Source: Candidatus Woesearchaeota archaeon (GTDB taxonomy: Archaea; Nanobdellota; Nanobdellia; SCGC-AAA011-G17; GW2011-AR20). From it: a stretch of 23,978 nucleotides of DNA. A model generated the notes under the pieces. That model did not search any database. It was not told where the DNA came from and was given only the letters and a program-made list of their open reading frames with translations. The number at the start of each line of letters is the position of its first letter. The first letter of the stretch is position 1. Positions 8,580 to 16,206 of the stretch are shown piece after piece. The position numbers and the translations under genes are program-made. The stretch spans positions 1 to 23,978 of the forward strand of contig JAGVZJ010000027.1 of NCBI GenBank assembly GCA_018302725.1, given 5' to 3'.

Positions 8580-8936
8580 TTAATAAAGCTTTCTTAGCCT
8601 TTTTGAAAAAAATATTGATAATTTTTCGGGCTCTTCCAAACACATCCTTATAGTTTCTTCCATTTCTTTCTGCGTTTCCTCCTGAAAATGGATTATTTCT
8701 TTTGGAATTGAAATTGTATAAGAATTACCAACCATTCTTAATTTTACTCTGAACTCTTTGTCTCTTATTTTCTGAAATTGTTTTAATTCTTCTAAATCCC
8801 CTGGATGGAATACTTTTTTATTGCAGTTTTGGCAATGCAATGCCCTTAAAGTATAACCATCTTTCTGCGCAGTTCCTTTCTGCATCTGAGTATTGCAAGT
8901 ACTGCATAAAATTCTTTGATTGAATAGGTCTTCCAT
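8580..8936 (-). CDS. zinc-ribbon and AbrB-like (swapped-hairpin) putative transcription regulator
   Basis: Small protein of 118 aa from the ATG at 8936. An N-terminal zinc ribbon has two pairs, CSTC and CQNC, about 25 residues apart. It is followed by FRVKLRMVGNSYTISIPKEI, which matches the SpoVT/AbrB or MazE-type swapped-hairpin DNA-binding pattern (the 'VGNS..ISIPKEI' hallmark), and then an acidic/basic C-terminal helix. The frame stays open to 8999, adding 21 residues, but the TATA box (centre near 8967) lies inside that extension and points to 8936. It probably leads an operon with cdc48. Repeats between the TATA box and the ATG may be its operator (inference). Targets are unknown. Confidence 0.72.
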   Translation of the reverse strand: MEDLFNQRILCSTCNTQMQKGTAQKDGYTLRALHCQNCNKKVFHPGDLEELKQFQKIRDKEFRVKLRMVGNSYTISIPKEIIHFQEETQKEMEETIRMCLEEPEKLSIFFSKRLRKLY

Positions 8937-8975
8937 GTGTATACTTGATGTGTATATACCTTGTATATAAATATT
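8936..8975 (-). promoter_or_regulatory. TATA box with three direct TGTATA-type repeats, possible operator
   Basis: On the minus strand a TATA box, TTTATATAC (about 8964-8973), lies some 30 nt before the ATG at 8936. On the plus strand the same stretch contains TGTGTATAC (8936-8944), TGTGTATAT (8949-8957) and TTGTATATA (8961-8969). These are near-identical units at 13- and 11-nt spacing that cover the TATA box and start region. A DNA-binding protein is encoded directly downstream. Confidence 0.45.
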
Positions 8976-9040
8976 TCGGTTGCGCTGGCTTTGCACCATA
9001 ACCTAATTTTGCACCAAAATTAAAAAAGCTATAACTATAA

Positions 9041-10228
9041 TCATTCGTTTCTTAATGCATCAACAGGATTTAATCTTGATGCTTTTACTGCGGGTAATGT
9101 TCCTGAGGCCATTCCAACAATAAATGCGAATCCAAGACCAAAGAGAATTATTGTAGGACTAATCGGCACCTTAAGAAAACCGTATCCTCCTTGTTTAGCA
9201 GCTAAAGTTACTATCTGGCCAATACCTATTCCTATTGCAACACCAAAAAGACCGCCAACTAATCCAAGAAGTCCTGATTCAATAAGGAATATGGTTAATA
9301 TATTTTTATTTTTAGCACCTATACTTTTCATGATTCCTATTTCTCTTGTTCTTTCCAAAACACTAGTGTACATTGAGTTCATGATTCCAATCCCTCCAAC
9401 AACTAAAGAGATTGCTGCAATACCTATAAGCACAATTTGTACAACTCCGAGTATGTTGTTTATTTGCTGTGCTATCTGTTCTGCGGTTAATACCTGGTAG
9501 TTTTCATCATCCCTTGCCTTCTTTAATTCTCTTTCTAATTTTTTCTGCGTTTCAGGAATATTAACTCCTTCTTTTGCCTGCGCTATGATAATATCAACGT
9601 GATCTGGCTCATTGAATGCATCCCTATATGCATCAAGAGGAATATTAATTGAATTGTCATCCTGAGCATTGCCTATCTCTTTCATTATTCCGACGACCCT
9701 GAATTCTTCCCCATTAATTTCTAATTTACTTTTCAGCCTTACTTCCTTATCAAACATCTCATTTGCAACCCTGTAACCAATCAATGCTACCTTCTTTTCA
9801 CCAGTTCTTATGTTTCTGCCTTCTTCTACTTCAATACCTACATCCTGGAAGGCTTTTGAGTAATCTTCAGCAGGCAATCCTTGCACACCTGTAAACTTTA
9901 CTTCATTAGAATACTTGATTTCTGCTGTTGTAAACAGAGTAGGAGTTACATATTTGAATTCTGAGAGTCTTTTAACTGTGTCCACATCTTTTTCTGTTAA
10001 TCCTGAAGAGGCTGAACCTGGACCTTGAAAACCTTTTGCAGATATCAAAATCCTGCCTGCCCCAAATGTAGAGAATTGTTCTTCAATGCTTCCTTTTAAT
10101 CCCTGAGAAACAGATATCAAAGCTATAATTGCAGCTACTCCAATAATTATACCTAGAACTGTCAACCAACTTCTAATCTTGCGGTGGAGAATGTTGTTGA
10201 CAGCGAACCGTAAATAGTCGTCTATCAT
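9041..10228 (-). CDS. ABC transporter permease, MacB/FtsX type
   Basis: Membrane permease of an export-type or mechanotransmitting ABC system, 395 aa. TM1 lies near the N-terminus (LTVLGIIIGVAAIIALIS, about 23-42). It is followed by a roughly 220-residue extracytoplasmic MacB-type domain (SQGLKGSIEEQFSTFGAGRI onward), then three C-terminal TM helices around 262-285, 310-345 and 355-380. ERTREIGIMKSIGA, the hallmark of FtsX/MacB permeases, sits in the cytoplasmic loop. The start overlaps the stop of the upstream secreted-protein gene by ATGA (10225-10228). It functions with the ATPase encoded first in the operon. No outer membrane exists for a tripartite pump, so a role in exporting lipid-like compounds or peptides, or in controlling envelope proteins, is inference. 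Confidence 0.93.
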   Translation of the reverse strand: MIDDYLRFAVNNILHRKIRSWLTVLGIIIGVAAIIALISVSQGLKGSIEEQFSTFGAGRILISAKGFQGPGSASSGLTEKDVDTVKRLSEFKYVTPTLFTTAEIKYSNEVKFTGVQGLPAEDYSKAFQDVGIEVEEGRNIRTGEKKVALIGYRVANEMFDKEVRLKSKLEINGEEFRVVGIMKEIGNAQDDNSINIPLDAYRDAFNEPDHVDIIIAQAKEGVNIPETQKKLERELKKARDDENYQVLTAEQIAQQINNILGVVQIVLIGIAAISLVVGGIGIMNSMYTSVLERTREIGIMKSIGAKNKNILTIFLIESGLLGLVGGLFGVAIGIGIGQIVTLAAKQGGYGFLKVPISPTIILFGLGFAFIVGMASGTLPAVKASRLNPVDALRNE

Positions 10229-11577
10229 TCTTTAATGAGACTTTTTAGTTTTTCAGGAATCTTTTTCAGATTCTTTATCCTAAACCATAAGATAAACCTG
10301 AATATCTTCCTGATTGTCTGCTTTGCTCCATATCTCAATCCAAAATCAATACTCCTCTCGCGTCTCCAACCTTTGATTACGTAGTAGATGAATAAAATTA
10401 CAATGATGTAAATTATTAGCCTACCAATTCCGCCGTTTGCCTTTGTTAGACCATACTTTGCTGCAGTCCTTTGATTGTAGACCTTTAATGGCAGGTTGAA
10501 CTGGCTTGTGAACTCCTTGTTGTATGAATCTTTGTAGGTTAGTTCTAATTTCAATACAGGATTCTTCTTATTTACATGGATATTAAATGAGGCTGTTTGA
10601 AAATCATCAGGTTCGAGGTTCCCCATGTAATTTTTTGCTGTAGACACAACCTCATAATCAGGAGACTCCAAGACGGTTAAACTTATGAATTTTATTTCTG
10701 AAGGACCTACATTACTCACAGAGATTGTGATTTCCCCTGTCTGACCTGGCAGAATAACTTCTGTGTCCTCTATATTAAGATCTAATTCCGGTTTTGAATA
10801 GATTAGCAAACCTAGTGTGTCATTTTTGTTGAACTTATTGTCTCTGTCATCTAAGAAGTTTAAAATTAAAGGAATCTTGTATGGTTTTGATTCTGCATCT
10901 GTGTCAGCGATTAGACTGAAGTGCACCTCAGCTTCTTCTCCTGGGTTCAACAATCTTATTTTTTTCTCTGCAGTTGTTTCTAATGGTGTGAAAGGAGCAT
11001 ATTTTAAATCCAACATGACCGAGATGTCCCTCATTGAAGTTGTTGCTGCATTTTTTAATGTTAGATTTAAGTCCGCTTTATGCCCTGGCTGAATTGATTC
11101 CGGGGATGTTGAGATGGAGGTTACTGCCAAAGCAGATTCTACTGATCTTATGTCTATCTCTATAAATCCTGAACTTAAAACATCTGAGAATTCATCACTG
11201 GAATACTTGAATTTTATTCTGCTGATCCCGTCTGGAGCATCAGAAGCAACTTTTAGCCTGTAAATGGTGTCTACTGCTTCAGTTTCTTTTAATGTTCCGA
11301 TTTCTGTTGTTGCTGAACCAGACTCAAGAGTAAAAGGATAACTTTCAATCAGAGTTATTTTTAAATTCTTAAAATCATTCGTTCTTGTTTTTGTAGACAG
11401 GGCTTCCACCCTTATCTTTATATCCATGAATTCTCCCGGCTTTACAGGATTAGGATCCTGGTTGAGCAAAGAGATTCTAATAAAATTTTGCGGGAAATTT
11501 GCAATAGAATCCTGGGCAGATACTGGAACCATTGATATAACCAGCATCAACAGCAAAATAACCACTATTTTTTTCAT
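10225..11577 (-). CDS. secreted, membrane-anchored COG1361-like (S-layer/Ig-like repeat) component of ABC system
   Basis: 450-aa protein with a Sec signal peptide (MKKIVVILLLMLVISMVPVSA, cut near 22), a long beta-rich ectodomain, and a C-terminal TM helix (IGRLIIYIIVILFIYYVIKG, about 388-407) followed by a basic cytosolic tail. The ectodomain repeats NEW3/CARDB-like phrases, for example PVKPGEFMDIKIRVEA, IQPGHKADLNLTLKNA and VILPGQTGEITISVSNVGPS, spaced about 120 residues apart: at least three Ig-like modules of the type grouped in COG1361. It lies between the ATPase and permease genes with ATGA overlaps at both ends, so it is very likely a stoichiometric partner, perhaps replacing the periplasmic adaptor of bacterial MacAB. 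This role is inferred from position. Confidence 0.8.
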   Translation of the reverse strand: MKKIVVILLLMLVISMVPVSAQDSIANFPQNFIRISLLNQDPNPVKPGEFMDIKIRVEALSTKTRTNDFKNLKITLIESYPFTLESGSATTEIGTLKETEAVDTIYRLKVASDAPDGISRIKFKYSSDEFSDVLSSGFIEIDIRSVESALAVTSISTSPESIQPGHKADLNLTLKNAATTSMRDISVMLDLKYAPFTPLETTAEKKIRLLNPGEEAEVHFSLIADTDAESKPYKIPLILNFLDDRDNKFNKNDTLGLLIYSKPELDLNIEDTEVILPGQTGEITISVSNVGPSEIKFISLTVLESPDYEVVSTAKNYMGNLEPDDFQTASFNIHVNKKNPVLKLELTYKDSYNKEFTSQFNLPLKVYNQRTAAKYGLTKANGGIGRLIIYIIVILFIYYVIKGWRRERSIDFGLRYGAKQTIRKIFRFILWFRIKNLKKIPEKLKSLIKE

Positions 11578-12248
11578 GCGCCTACCCTTCCATCTACCAA
11601 GTGGATTATTCTCTGAGCGTATTTTGCTAATTTTTCATTGTGTGTTATCATAACAATGGTTTTGTTTTCTTTTTTGTGTAAATCAGATAACAAACTCATT
11701 ATGTCATTTTCAGTTTTGGAATCTAAATTCCCGGTTGGCTCATCTGCAAGAATCACTTCCGGATTATTAGCTAAAGCTCTTGCAATCGCAACTCTCTGCT
11801 GCTGCCCTCCGGATAATTGCATTGGCCTGTTCTGCATCCTGTCTTCTAGGCCGACTAAAGTAAGCAATTCTTTAGACCTACTAATTCTTTCTTCTTTTGA
11901 AGTTCCCTGAAATATCATGGGGAGTATGACATTCTGCAATGCACTCATTGATGGAATTAAATTGAAAGACTGAAAAATAAAACCTATCTTCTTCCCCCTT
12001 ATATTTGCTAGGTGAGACTCCCCAAAGTGAGCAATGTTCTGCCCGTCCAGGAAGATCTCCCCTTTTGTTGGAGTGTCTAAACAACCTATGTGATTGACAC
12101 ATGTACTTTTTCCAGAACCGCTCTTTCCAAGGATAGCTAAAAACTCTCCTTTTCTAACAGAAAGAGTTAATCCGCGCAATGCCTTGATTTCAACCTCTCC
12201 TACATGGTAGATTTTCCACACCTCTTTTAGCTCTATTACCTTATTCAT
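11574..12248 (-). CDS. ABC transporter ATP-binding protein, MacB/LolD type
   Basis: Nucleotide-binding subunit of the exporter encoded downstream, 224 aa. Walker A is GKSGSGKS (41-48), the Q-loop is FIFQSFNLIP (about 90-99), the signature is LSGGQQQR (145-152), Walker B is VILADEP with catalytic Glu170, the D-loop is GNLDS, and the switch His is in MITHN. The sequence matches the LolD/MacB family, including the characteristic Q-rich signature. It is the first gene of the three-gene operon; a TATA box at 12271-12281 lies about 28 nt upstream of the ATG. Its stop overlaps the next gene by ATGA. Confidence 0.95.
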   Translation of the reverse strand: MNKVIELKEVWKIYHVGEVEIKALRGLTLSVRKGEFLAILGKSGSGKSTCVNHIGCLDTPTKGEIFLDGQNIAHFGESHLANIRGKKIGFIFQSFNLIPSMSALQNVILPMIFQGTSKEERISRSKELLTLVGLEDRMQNRPMQLSGGQQQRVAIARALANNPEVILADEPTGNLDSKTENDIMSLLSDLHKKENKTIVMITHNEKLAKYAQRIIHLVDGRVGA

Positions 12249-12263
12249 TCCAAACTAACTTGA

Positions 12264-12303
12264 AAATTTATTTATATTTAAAGTTGCCTATCATTTTTTA
12301 AGT
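12264..12303. promoter_or_regulatory. divergent promoters of the ABC operon and radB
   Basis: In the 75-nt gap, TTTAAATATAAAT (minus strand, about 12269-12281) is placed about 28 nt from the ABC ATPase ATG. TTTTTTAAGT (12294-12303) is about 26 nt from the radB ATG. Both spacings fit leaderless or near-leaderless transcription. Confidence 0.5.
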
Positions 12304-12323
12304 ATTCTACTATTATAGTATTA

Positions 12324-12923
12324 ATGCTAGATTTGATTTTGGATCTTAACAAAGGGATTAACTTGGTATATGGAGAAAGTGCTACGGGAAAAACTACACT
12401 CTGCCTGCAGTTTGCCGGTGATGAAGCAAAAAATGGAAAAGTTGTATTTTTAGATACTGAAAATGGATTTTCTTTGGAGAGATTTGTACAGATGTATCCT
12501 AAAGACTATAAGGAGAGACTAAATAATGTAATATTGATAAGGATTCCGGGATTTGAAGAGCAGTGCAGGATATTTGAAACTTTGAGGAATATGAAAAAAA
12601 TTAGGTTGGTAATTATAGACACTATAGGTATGCATTACAGGCAGGAAGTTAGGAAAGATCATTATGTAACCAACAAAAAAATTGACAGACAACTACAGAT
12701 CCTTAAAGAGTTATCAAAACGGGAAGTAAAAGTCATTGTTAGCAACCAGGTTTATTCCAACATAGATACAAAAAAACTGCAGGTCGTGGGGGGCAACATG
12801 CTAAAGAACTGGAGCAGTGTTGTCATCAGGATGGAAAAAGAACCAAGAAAAATTATAAGAGAAAAACCTGAGAGCGCTGTTAATAGCTTTAAGATTAGCA
12901 ACAAAGGAATTGAATTACTTTGA
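12324..12923 (+). CDS. radB: DNA repair and recombination protein RadB
   Basis: RecA/RadA-family paralogue of archaea, 199 aa, consisting of the ATPase core only. It lacks the N-terminal helix-hairpin-helix DNA-binding domain of RadA, as expected for RadB. Walker A is GESATGKTT (17-25), the Walker B-like strand is IRLVIIDT, and the motif VIVSNQVY corresponds to the L1/L2-flanking region. It probably assists RadA filaments as a recombination mediator and binds DNA weakly (family knowledge). It is slightly shorter than many RadBs. The frame ends 9 nt inside the 3' end of convergent topA. Confidence 0.9.
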   Translation: MLDLILDLNKGINLVYGESATGKTTLCLQFAGDEAKNGKVVFLDTENGFSLERFVQMYPKDYKERLNNVILIRIPGFEEQCRIFETLRNMKKIRLVIIDTIGMHYRQEVRKDHYVTNKKIDRQLQILKELSKREVKVIVSNQVYSNIDTKKLQVVGGNMLKNWSSVVIRMEKEPRKIIREKPESAVNSFKISNKGIELL

Positions 12924-14993
12924 TTTTTTCTTTATAATTTTTTGCTGCTGCTTTAACCATTCCTCTTTCTTAGGGCATTGTTTGTTTATACAGTATTCAT
13001 ACGGCCTTTTTCCTTTTCTTATCATCAATACTAACGGACTTTTGCATTCTTCACACAGCTTATCCGTTGGCTTTGGCAGTGCATAATTTGGCAACGAGAA
13101 GGTTGTTTTGCATTTTGGATACCCAGAACATGCAACAAAGTAAGATTTGAATCTTCTTGAGTACATAATCCTTAAATCATTTTTCTTACATTCAGGACAT
13201 TTACCTACAATAGACTCTTTCTCTAATGTTTCCTGGTTTGCTACTGACAGCTCTTTACCTATCTTTATTTCATTTTCCTTGAAGTGTTTTAGAATTTTAT
13301 CTAAGTCTCTTTTTGCCCTGTCGATTACTTTTTCCTTTGTTTCTTTGCCTTCCCTTATCTCTTCCATATCTTCTTCAAGGTCCCTTGTCATCTTTTCATC
13401 GAGGATTTCAGGGCAGTATTTATCTAAAGTTTCAACGGTTTTTAGTCCAAGGTCTGTTACTTCAAGAGACTGGTCTTTAACGTAATTCCTGTTGTAAAGT
13501 GATTCTATTATAGCAGATCTTGTTGCTTTTGTACCTAATTCTCTTTTCTCAAGCTCTTTTATTATTGAGGCTGGTGTATATCTTTTTGGTGGCTGTGTCT
13601 CTTTAGCTAGCAGATTAATTTTTTTAACTTTGATTTCCTGTTTTTCAGTTAATTTTGGAAGTTCTTCCTCTTTGTGGGGGTTATGCCTTCCATAAAACTT
13701 ATGCCAGCCTTTTTCTATCGTCCTTGTTCCTTTAGTTATGAAAGGTTCATTTTTTATTATTAATTTTACTGTCTGTGTCTCTCTTTTTGCAGGCTCAGCT
13801 AAAGAAGCTAAAGTCCTCCTTACAATTAGATCATAGATCTTACTTTGCCTGTCATCTAATTTTTTAGGCATTACTCCTGTAGGATGAATTGCAGGATGCG
13901 CAGGATCTTGCTTCTTTCCGTTATTAGGTGTTAATTTATTTTCTTTTAATAATTCTTCACATAATTCCTTGTATTCTTTTTGCTTTGACAAATCTGTTAA
14001 TATTTTCTTTATGTTTATTGAGGGTGGTAGTTGATTAGAGCTTGTTCTTGGATATGAGATATAAGAGGCAGAATAAAGCTCCTGAGCTATCTCTAATGTA
14101 TCCTTAGGGTTTATTCTGAGTGATCTGTAAGCTTCCAACTGTAAAGAGGTTAAATCAAACGGAAATGGCGGTGCTTGTGGAAACTCTGATTTTTTGATTG
14201 AGTCAACAACAGCTTTTTTCTCTTTTTTTATTTTATTGTGAATTTTTTTTACTTCTTCCTCCTTCCAAAACATGCCTTTTTCATGCTTTGAAGTGATGTC
14301 TCCTATTGATTCCAACTCCCAAAATGGCTCTGACTTAAATTTATTTATCTCTATCTCTCTTTCTGCTAAGATCTTTAATGAAGGACCTTGTACCCTTCCT
14401 GTAGACAGTATCTTGAATCTTTTTGTTGCATTTTTCACGGATAGTGTTAATGCTCTTGAAAGGTTAATACCAAAAAGAAAATCAATCATATGCCTAGCTT
14501 CTCCGGATTCAATTAAGGGAAAGTCGAGATGTTTCAAGGCTTTTTCATAGGAGTTTACTAATTCATCCTTGGTTAAAGTGGAGAATTTCATTCTTCTTCC
14601 ATCTTTTTTATTGCAAATAAACCTGATAATATTGTAACCGATTAGGCTACCTTCAAGATCATAGTCGCATGCAACCGTAAACTCCCCTGATAGTTTTGAA
14701 AGTTTCTTCAGAACATCAAGGTATTTCTTTGTGTATGATGAATCCTTAGAAATTTTATAAGATGGCTGCCATTCATAATCATAAGTTGGGTAAGTCCAGC
14801 CGTTTGATTTCTTTTCTTTTAGATTAAATATATGGCCTACTGCACATCCAACAAGAATATCTTTCCCCTTGTGCTTTAATTCGTAATACACAACCCCTTT
14901 TTCTGTTTTCTTTGATGGCTTTTTATCTGCTAGAGCTTCTGCTATTTTCAAGGACTGGCTTGGTTTTTCTGTTATTATTAGCTCTGTTACCAT
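12915..14993 (-). CDS. topA: DNA topoisomerase I (type IA)
   Basis: Relaxes negative supercoils by single-strand passage, 692 aa. The Toprim domain shows ITEKPSQS (Glu9) and CDYDLEG (Asp110, Asp112, Glu114), the archaeal variant of DxDxE. The active-site tyrosine is Tyr314 in SYISYPRTSS. Domains III and IV follow, with HPAIHPTG and TPASIIKELEKRELGTKATR. The C-terminus has two zinc ribbons: CPEC...CSGYPKC (about 600-630) and CEEC...CINKQC, then a Lys-rich tail. No helicase domain is attached, so it is not reverse gyrase. A TATA box at 15012-15026 sits about 26 nt upstream of the ATG. It overlaps radB tail to tail by 9 nt. Confidence 0.96.
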   Translation of the reverse strand: MVTELIITEKPSQSLKIAEALADKKPSKKTEKGVVYYELKHKGKDILVGCAVGHIFNLKEKKSNGWTYPTYDYEWQPSYKISKDSSYTKKYLDVLKKLSKLSGEFTVACDYDLEGSLIGYNIIRFICNKKDGRRMKFSTLTKDELVNSYEKALKHLDFPLIESGEARHMIDFLFGINLSRALTLSVKNATKRFKILSTGRVQGPSLKILAEREIEINKFKSEPFWELESIGDITSKHEKGMFWKEEEVKKIHNKIKKEKKAVVDSIKKSEFPQAPPFPFDLTSLQLEAYRSLRINPKDTLEIAQELYSASYISYPRTSSNQLPPSINIKKILTDLSKQKEYKELCEELLKENKLTPNNGKKQDPAHPAIHPTGVMPKKLDDRQSKIYDLIVRRTLASLAEPAKRETQTVKLIIKNEPFITKGTRTIEKGWHKFYGRHNPHKEEELPKLTEKQEIKVKKINLLAKETQPPKRYTPASIIKELEKRELGTKATRSAIIESLYNRNYVKDQSLEVTDLGLKTVETLDKYCPEILDEKMTRDLEEDMEEIREGKETKEKVIDRAKRDLDKILKHFKENEIKIGKELSVANQETLEKESIVGKCPECKKNDLRIMYSRRFKSYFVACSGYPKCKTTFSLPNYALPKPTDKLCEECKSPLVLMIRKGKRPYEYCINKQCPKKEEWLKQQQKIIKKKSK

Positions 14994-15011
14994 AAGAAGG
15001 CTTGTTCATAA

Positions 15012-15026
15012 CCTATTTTTTAAAGC
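15012..15026 (-). promoter_or_regulatory. TATA box of topA
   Basis: On the minus strand CTTTAAAAAATAGG is centred about 26 nt before the topA ATG, immediately beyond the stop of the metallophosphoesterase gene. topA may have its own leaderless transcript despite the 34-nt gap. Confidence 0.5.
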
Positions 15027-15027
15027 T

Positions 15028-15630
15028 TTAGATTTCGAGGATTTTTCCGCTTCTCCCCACATTTATCACTTTTGTGCTTCCTATTTTTTCTTCTATACCC
15101 TCTGCTTCATGTACATGACCGCACAATAACAAATCCGGTTTCATCTCTTTGACTGCTCTTGTAACCCCCTTGCTTCCCGGAAAGATTGAAGTAAACCTTT
15201 CTATTAGAGACCCTGAAGGGTGAACGTGAGTGACCATAATCCTCTTCCTTGCAGATTTTGCATATTTAAATCCTTTTTTCAGAGTCTTGAATATTTCATC
15301 CTCATTTAACTGGAATGCGCCTATGTTAGCAGAACCGCAACCGAAGAATGCTATGTCCTTATATCTTAAAGCGTATCCATGAAGGTTGGTGGCTCCGTAC
15401 ATCTCTGCAAGGAAGTCTGCGGTTGCATTTGTTTCATGATTTCCCGGGATAAGCAAAACCTTTTTGTTCTTCTTCTTGAAAGGTCCAACTATTCCTTTTG
15501 TAAAAGATTCTGCGAGGGTTAAATCCCCGCATAGAACTACTAAGTCCACTTTTTCTACCTCAGCTTTTTCTGCCAGAGCTTCAGCTAACTTAGTATCTCC
15601 GTGTATGTCTGATGCTGCTAAAATCTTCAT
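15028..15630 (-). CDS. calcineurin-like metallophosphoesterase
   Basis: Two-metal phosphoesterase of the YfcE/MJ0936-like group, 200 aa. Motifs run in order: SDIHGD (Asp8, His10), CGDL (Asp36), GNHET (Asn64, His65), THVHPSG and CGHVHEA. They supply all expected metal ligands. The natural substrate is unknown; relatives hydrolyse phosphodiesters or cyclic nucleotides in vitro. I chose the ATG at 15630 (MKILAASDIHGD); a TTG two codons upstream (15636) is possible but adds only TTG-AAA. A TATA-like CTTTTTTAAAG at 15657-15667 lies about 30 nt upstream. It is divergent from the 42-aa zinc-finger gene. Confidence 0.92.
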   Translation of the reverse strand: MKILAASDIHGDTKLAEALAEKAEVEKVDLVVLCGDLTLAESFTKGIVGPFKKKNKKVLLIPGNHETNATADFLAEMYGATNLHGYALRYKDIAFFGCGSANIGAFQLNEDEIFKTLKKGFKYAKSARKRIMVTHVHPSGSLIERFTSIFPGSKGVTRAVKEMKPDLLLCGHVHEAEGIEEKIGSTKVINVGRSGKILEI

Positions 15631-15639
15631 TTTCAATAG

Positions 15640-15667
15640 TTATATAAAGAAAAATGCTTTAAAAAAG
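15640..15667. promoter_or_regulatory. crossed divergent promoters: zinc-finger gene and metallophosphoesterase
   Basis: TTATATAAAG (15640-15649) is about 30 nt before the plus-strand ATG at 15675. CTTTAAAAAAG (15657-15667, read on the minus strand) is about 30 nt before the phosphoesterase ATG at 15630. The two boxes lie in the order that makes the transcripts' promoter regions overlap within 45 nt. Confidence 0.45.
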
Positions 15668-15674
15668 TATTGAA

Positions 15675-15803
15675 ATGGGGGAAATACTAGTACCTTGTGC
15701 CATTTGTGGGGCAAAACTAGCCAGGAACGCCTGCGGGTTATGCGGGAGAAATGTGTGCAGTCTCCATTATAAAAGAGGGCTTTGCACTGATTGTAAGAAT
15801 TAG
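15675..15803 (+). CDS. 42-aa zinc-finger miniprotein (cross-brace type)
   Basis: A small gene supported by its regular metal-ligand pattern. The pairs CAIC (8-11), CGLC (20-23), Cys28...His31 and Cys37...Cys40 give eight possible zinc ligands in 42 residues, the layout of a two-zinc cross-brace finger (B-box/RING/HIT-like). Almost all of the protein is the finger. It has its own TATA box about 30 nt upstream and no Shine-Dalgarno. Its stop overlaps the 3' end of the next convergent gene by 3-4 nt. Small archaeal fingers of this kind may bind proteins or nucleic acid; which applies here is not known. Confidence 0.65.
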   Translation: MGEILVPCAICGAKLARNACGLCGRNVCSLHYKRGLCTDCKN

Positions 15804-16081
15804 TGGGCATGGTGTGATTTGTTAAATATATCTACGCATCTTTGAGAGCAGAACCTGTAAGTTTCTCCGTTGTATTCTTCCTCTACTACTTCATCTACTT
15901 CATCAGGCAGCACTTTATGGCAGGTTTGACATTTAGCGAGTCTTTCTCCTTCTTCATAACCTTCCATGAAACCAGCTTCTTCTGCTGTGATTTCATCATC
16001 TTCCTCTGCCATCTCCCTTCCCTCTTCTGTGTAAATATCCTCTTTATCCCCGTCAAAGTCTTCATCTTCTATGTCTCTCAT
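15800..16081 (-). CDS. 93-aa acidic protein with C-terminal treble-clef-like zinc motif
   Basis: Two-part small protein. Residues 1-50 are extremely acidic (runs such as DEDFDGDKED and AEEDDEITAEEAG) and probably disordered. Residues 50-93 hold CQTC (about 51-54) and FCSQRC (about 77-82), with a His-rich end SHHAH. The CxxC...FCSxxC pattern resembles TRASH/MYM-type treble-clef fingers that bind metal. A weak TATA-like TTATTTTAAT lies about 29 nt upstream. It is convergent with the 42-aa zinc-finger gene, so two small metal-binding proteins lie tail to tail. The function (metal sensing, partner binding or anti-nucleic-acid mimicry) cannot be decided. Confidence 0.7.
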   Translation of the reverse strand: MRDIEDEDFDGDKEDIYTEEGREMAEEDDEITAEEAGFMEGYEEGERLAKCQTCHKVLPDEVDEVVEEEYNGETYRFCSQRCVDIFNKSHHAH

Positions 16082-16206
16082 ATTTTTTTGTTAAAGCATA
16101 GCCATTAAAATAATTTTCTATTTAGGAAAATACTATGAGAGAGCGTACGGTCATAACTGGTGAGGAAGGTAGGATACATAGGCTAATTGAAAGATATTTA
16201 GTTTTT

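Noticed and set aside
8937..8999. Upstream extension of the zinc-ribbon/AbrB-like gene to 8999
   Set aside because: The extension covers the TATA box and repeats and reads as low-information sequence; the ATG at 8936 fits the promoter spacing.
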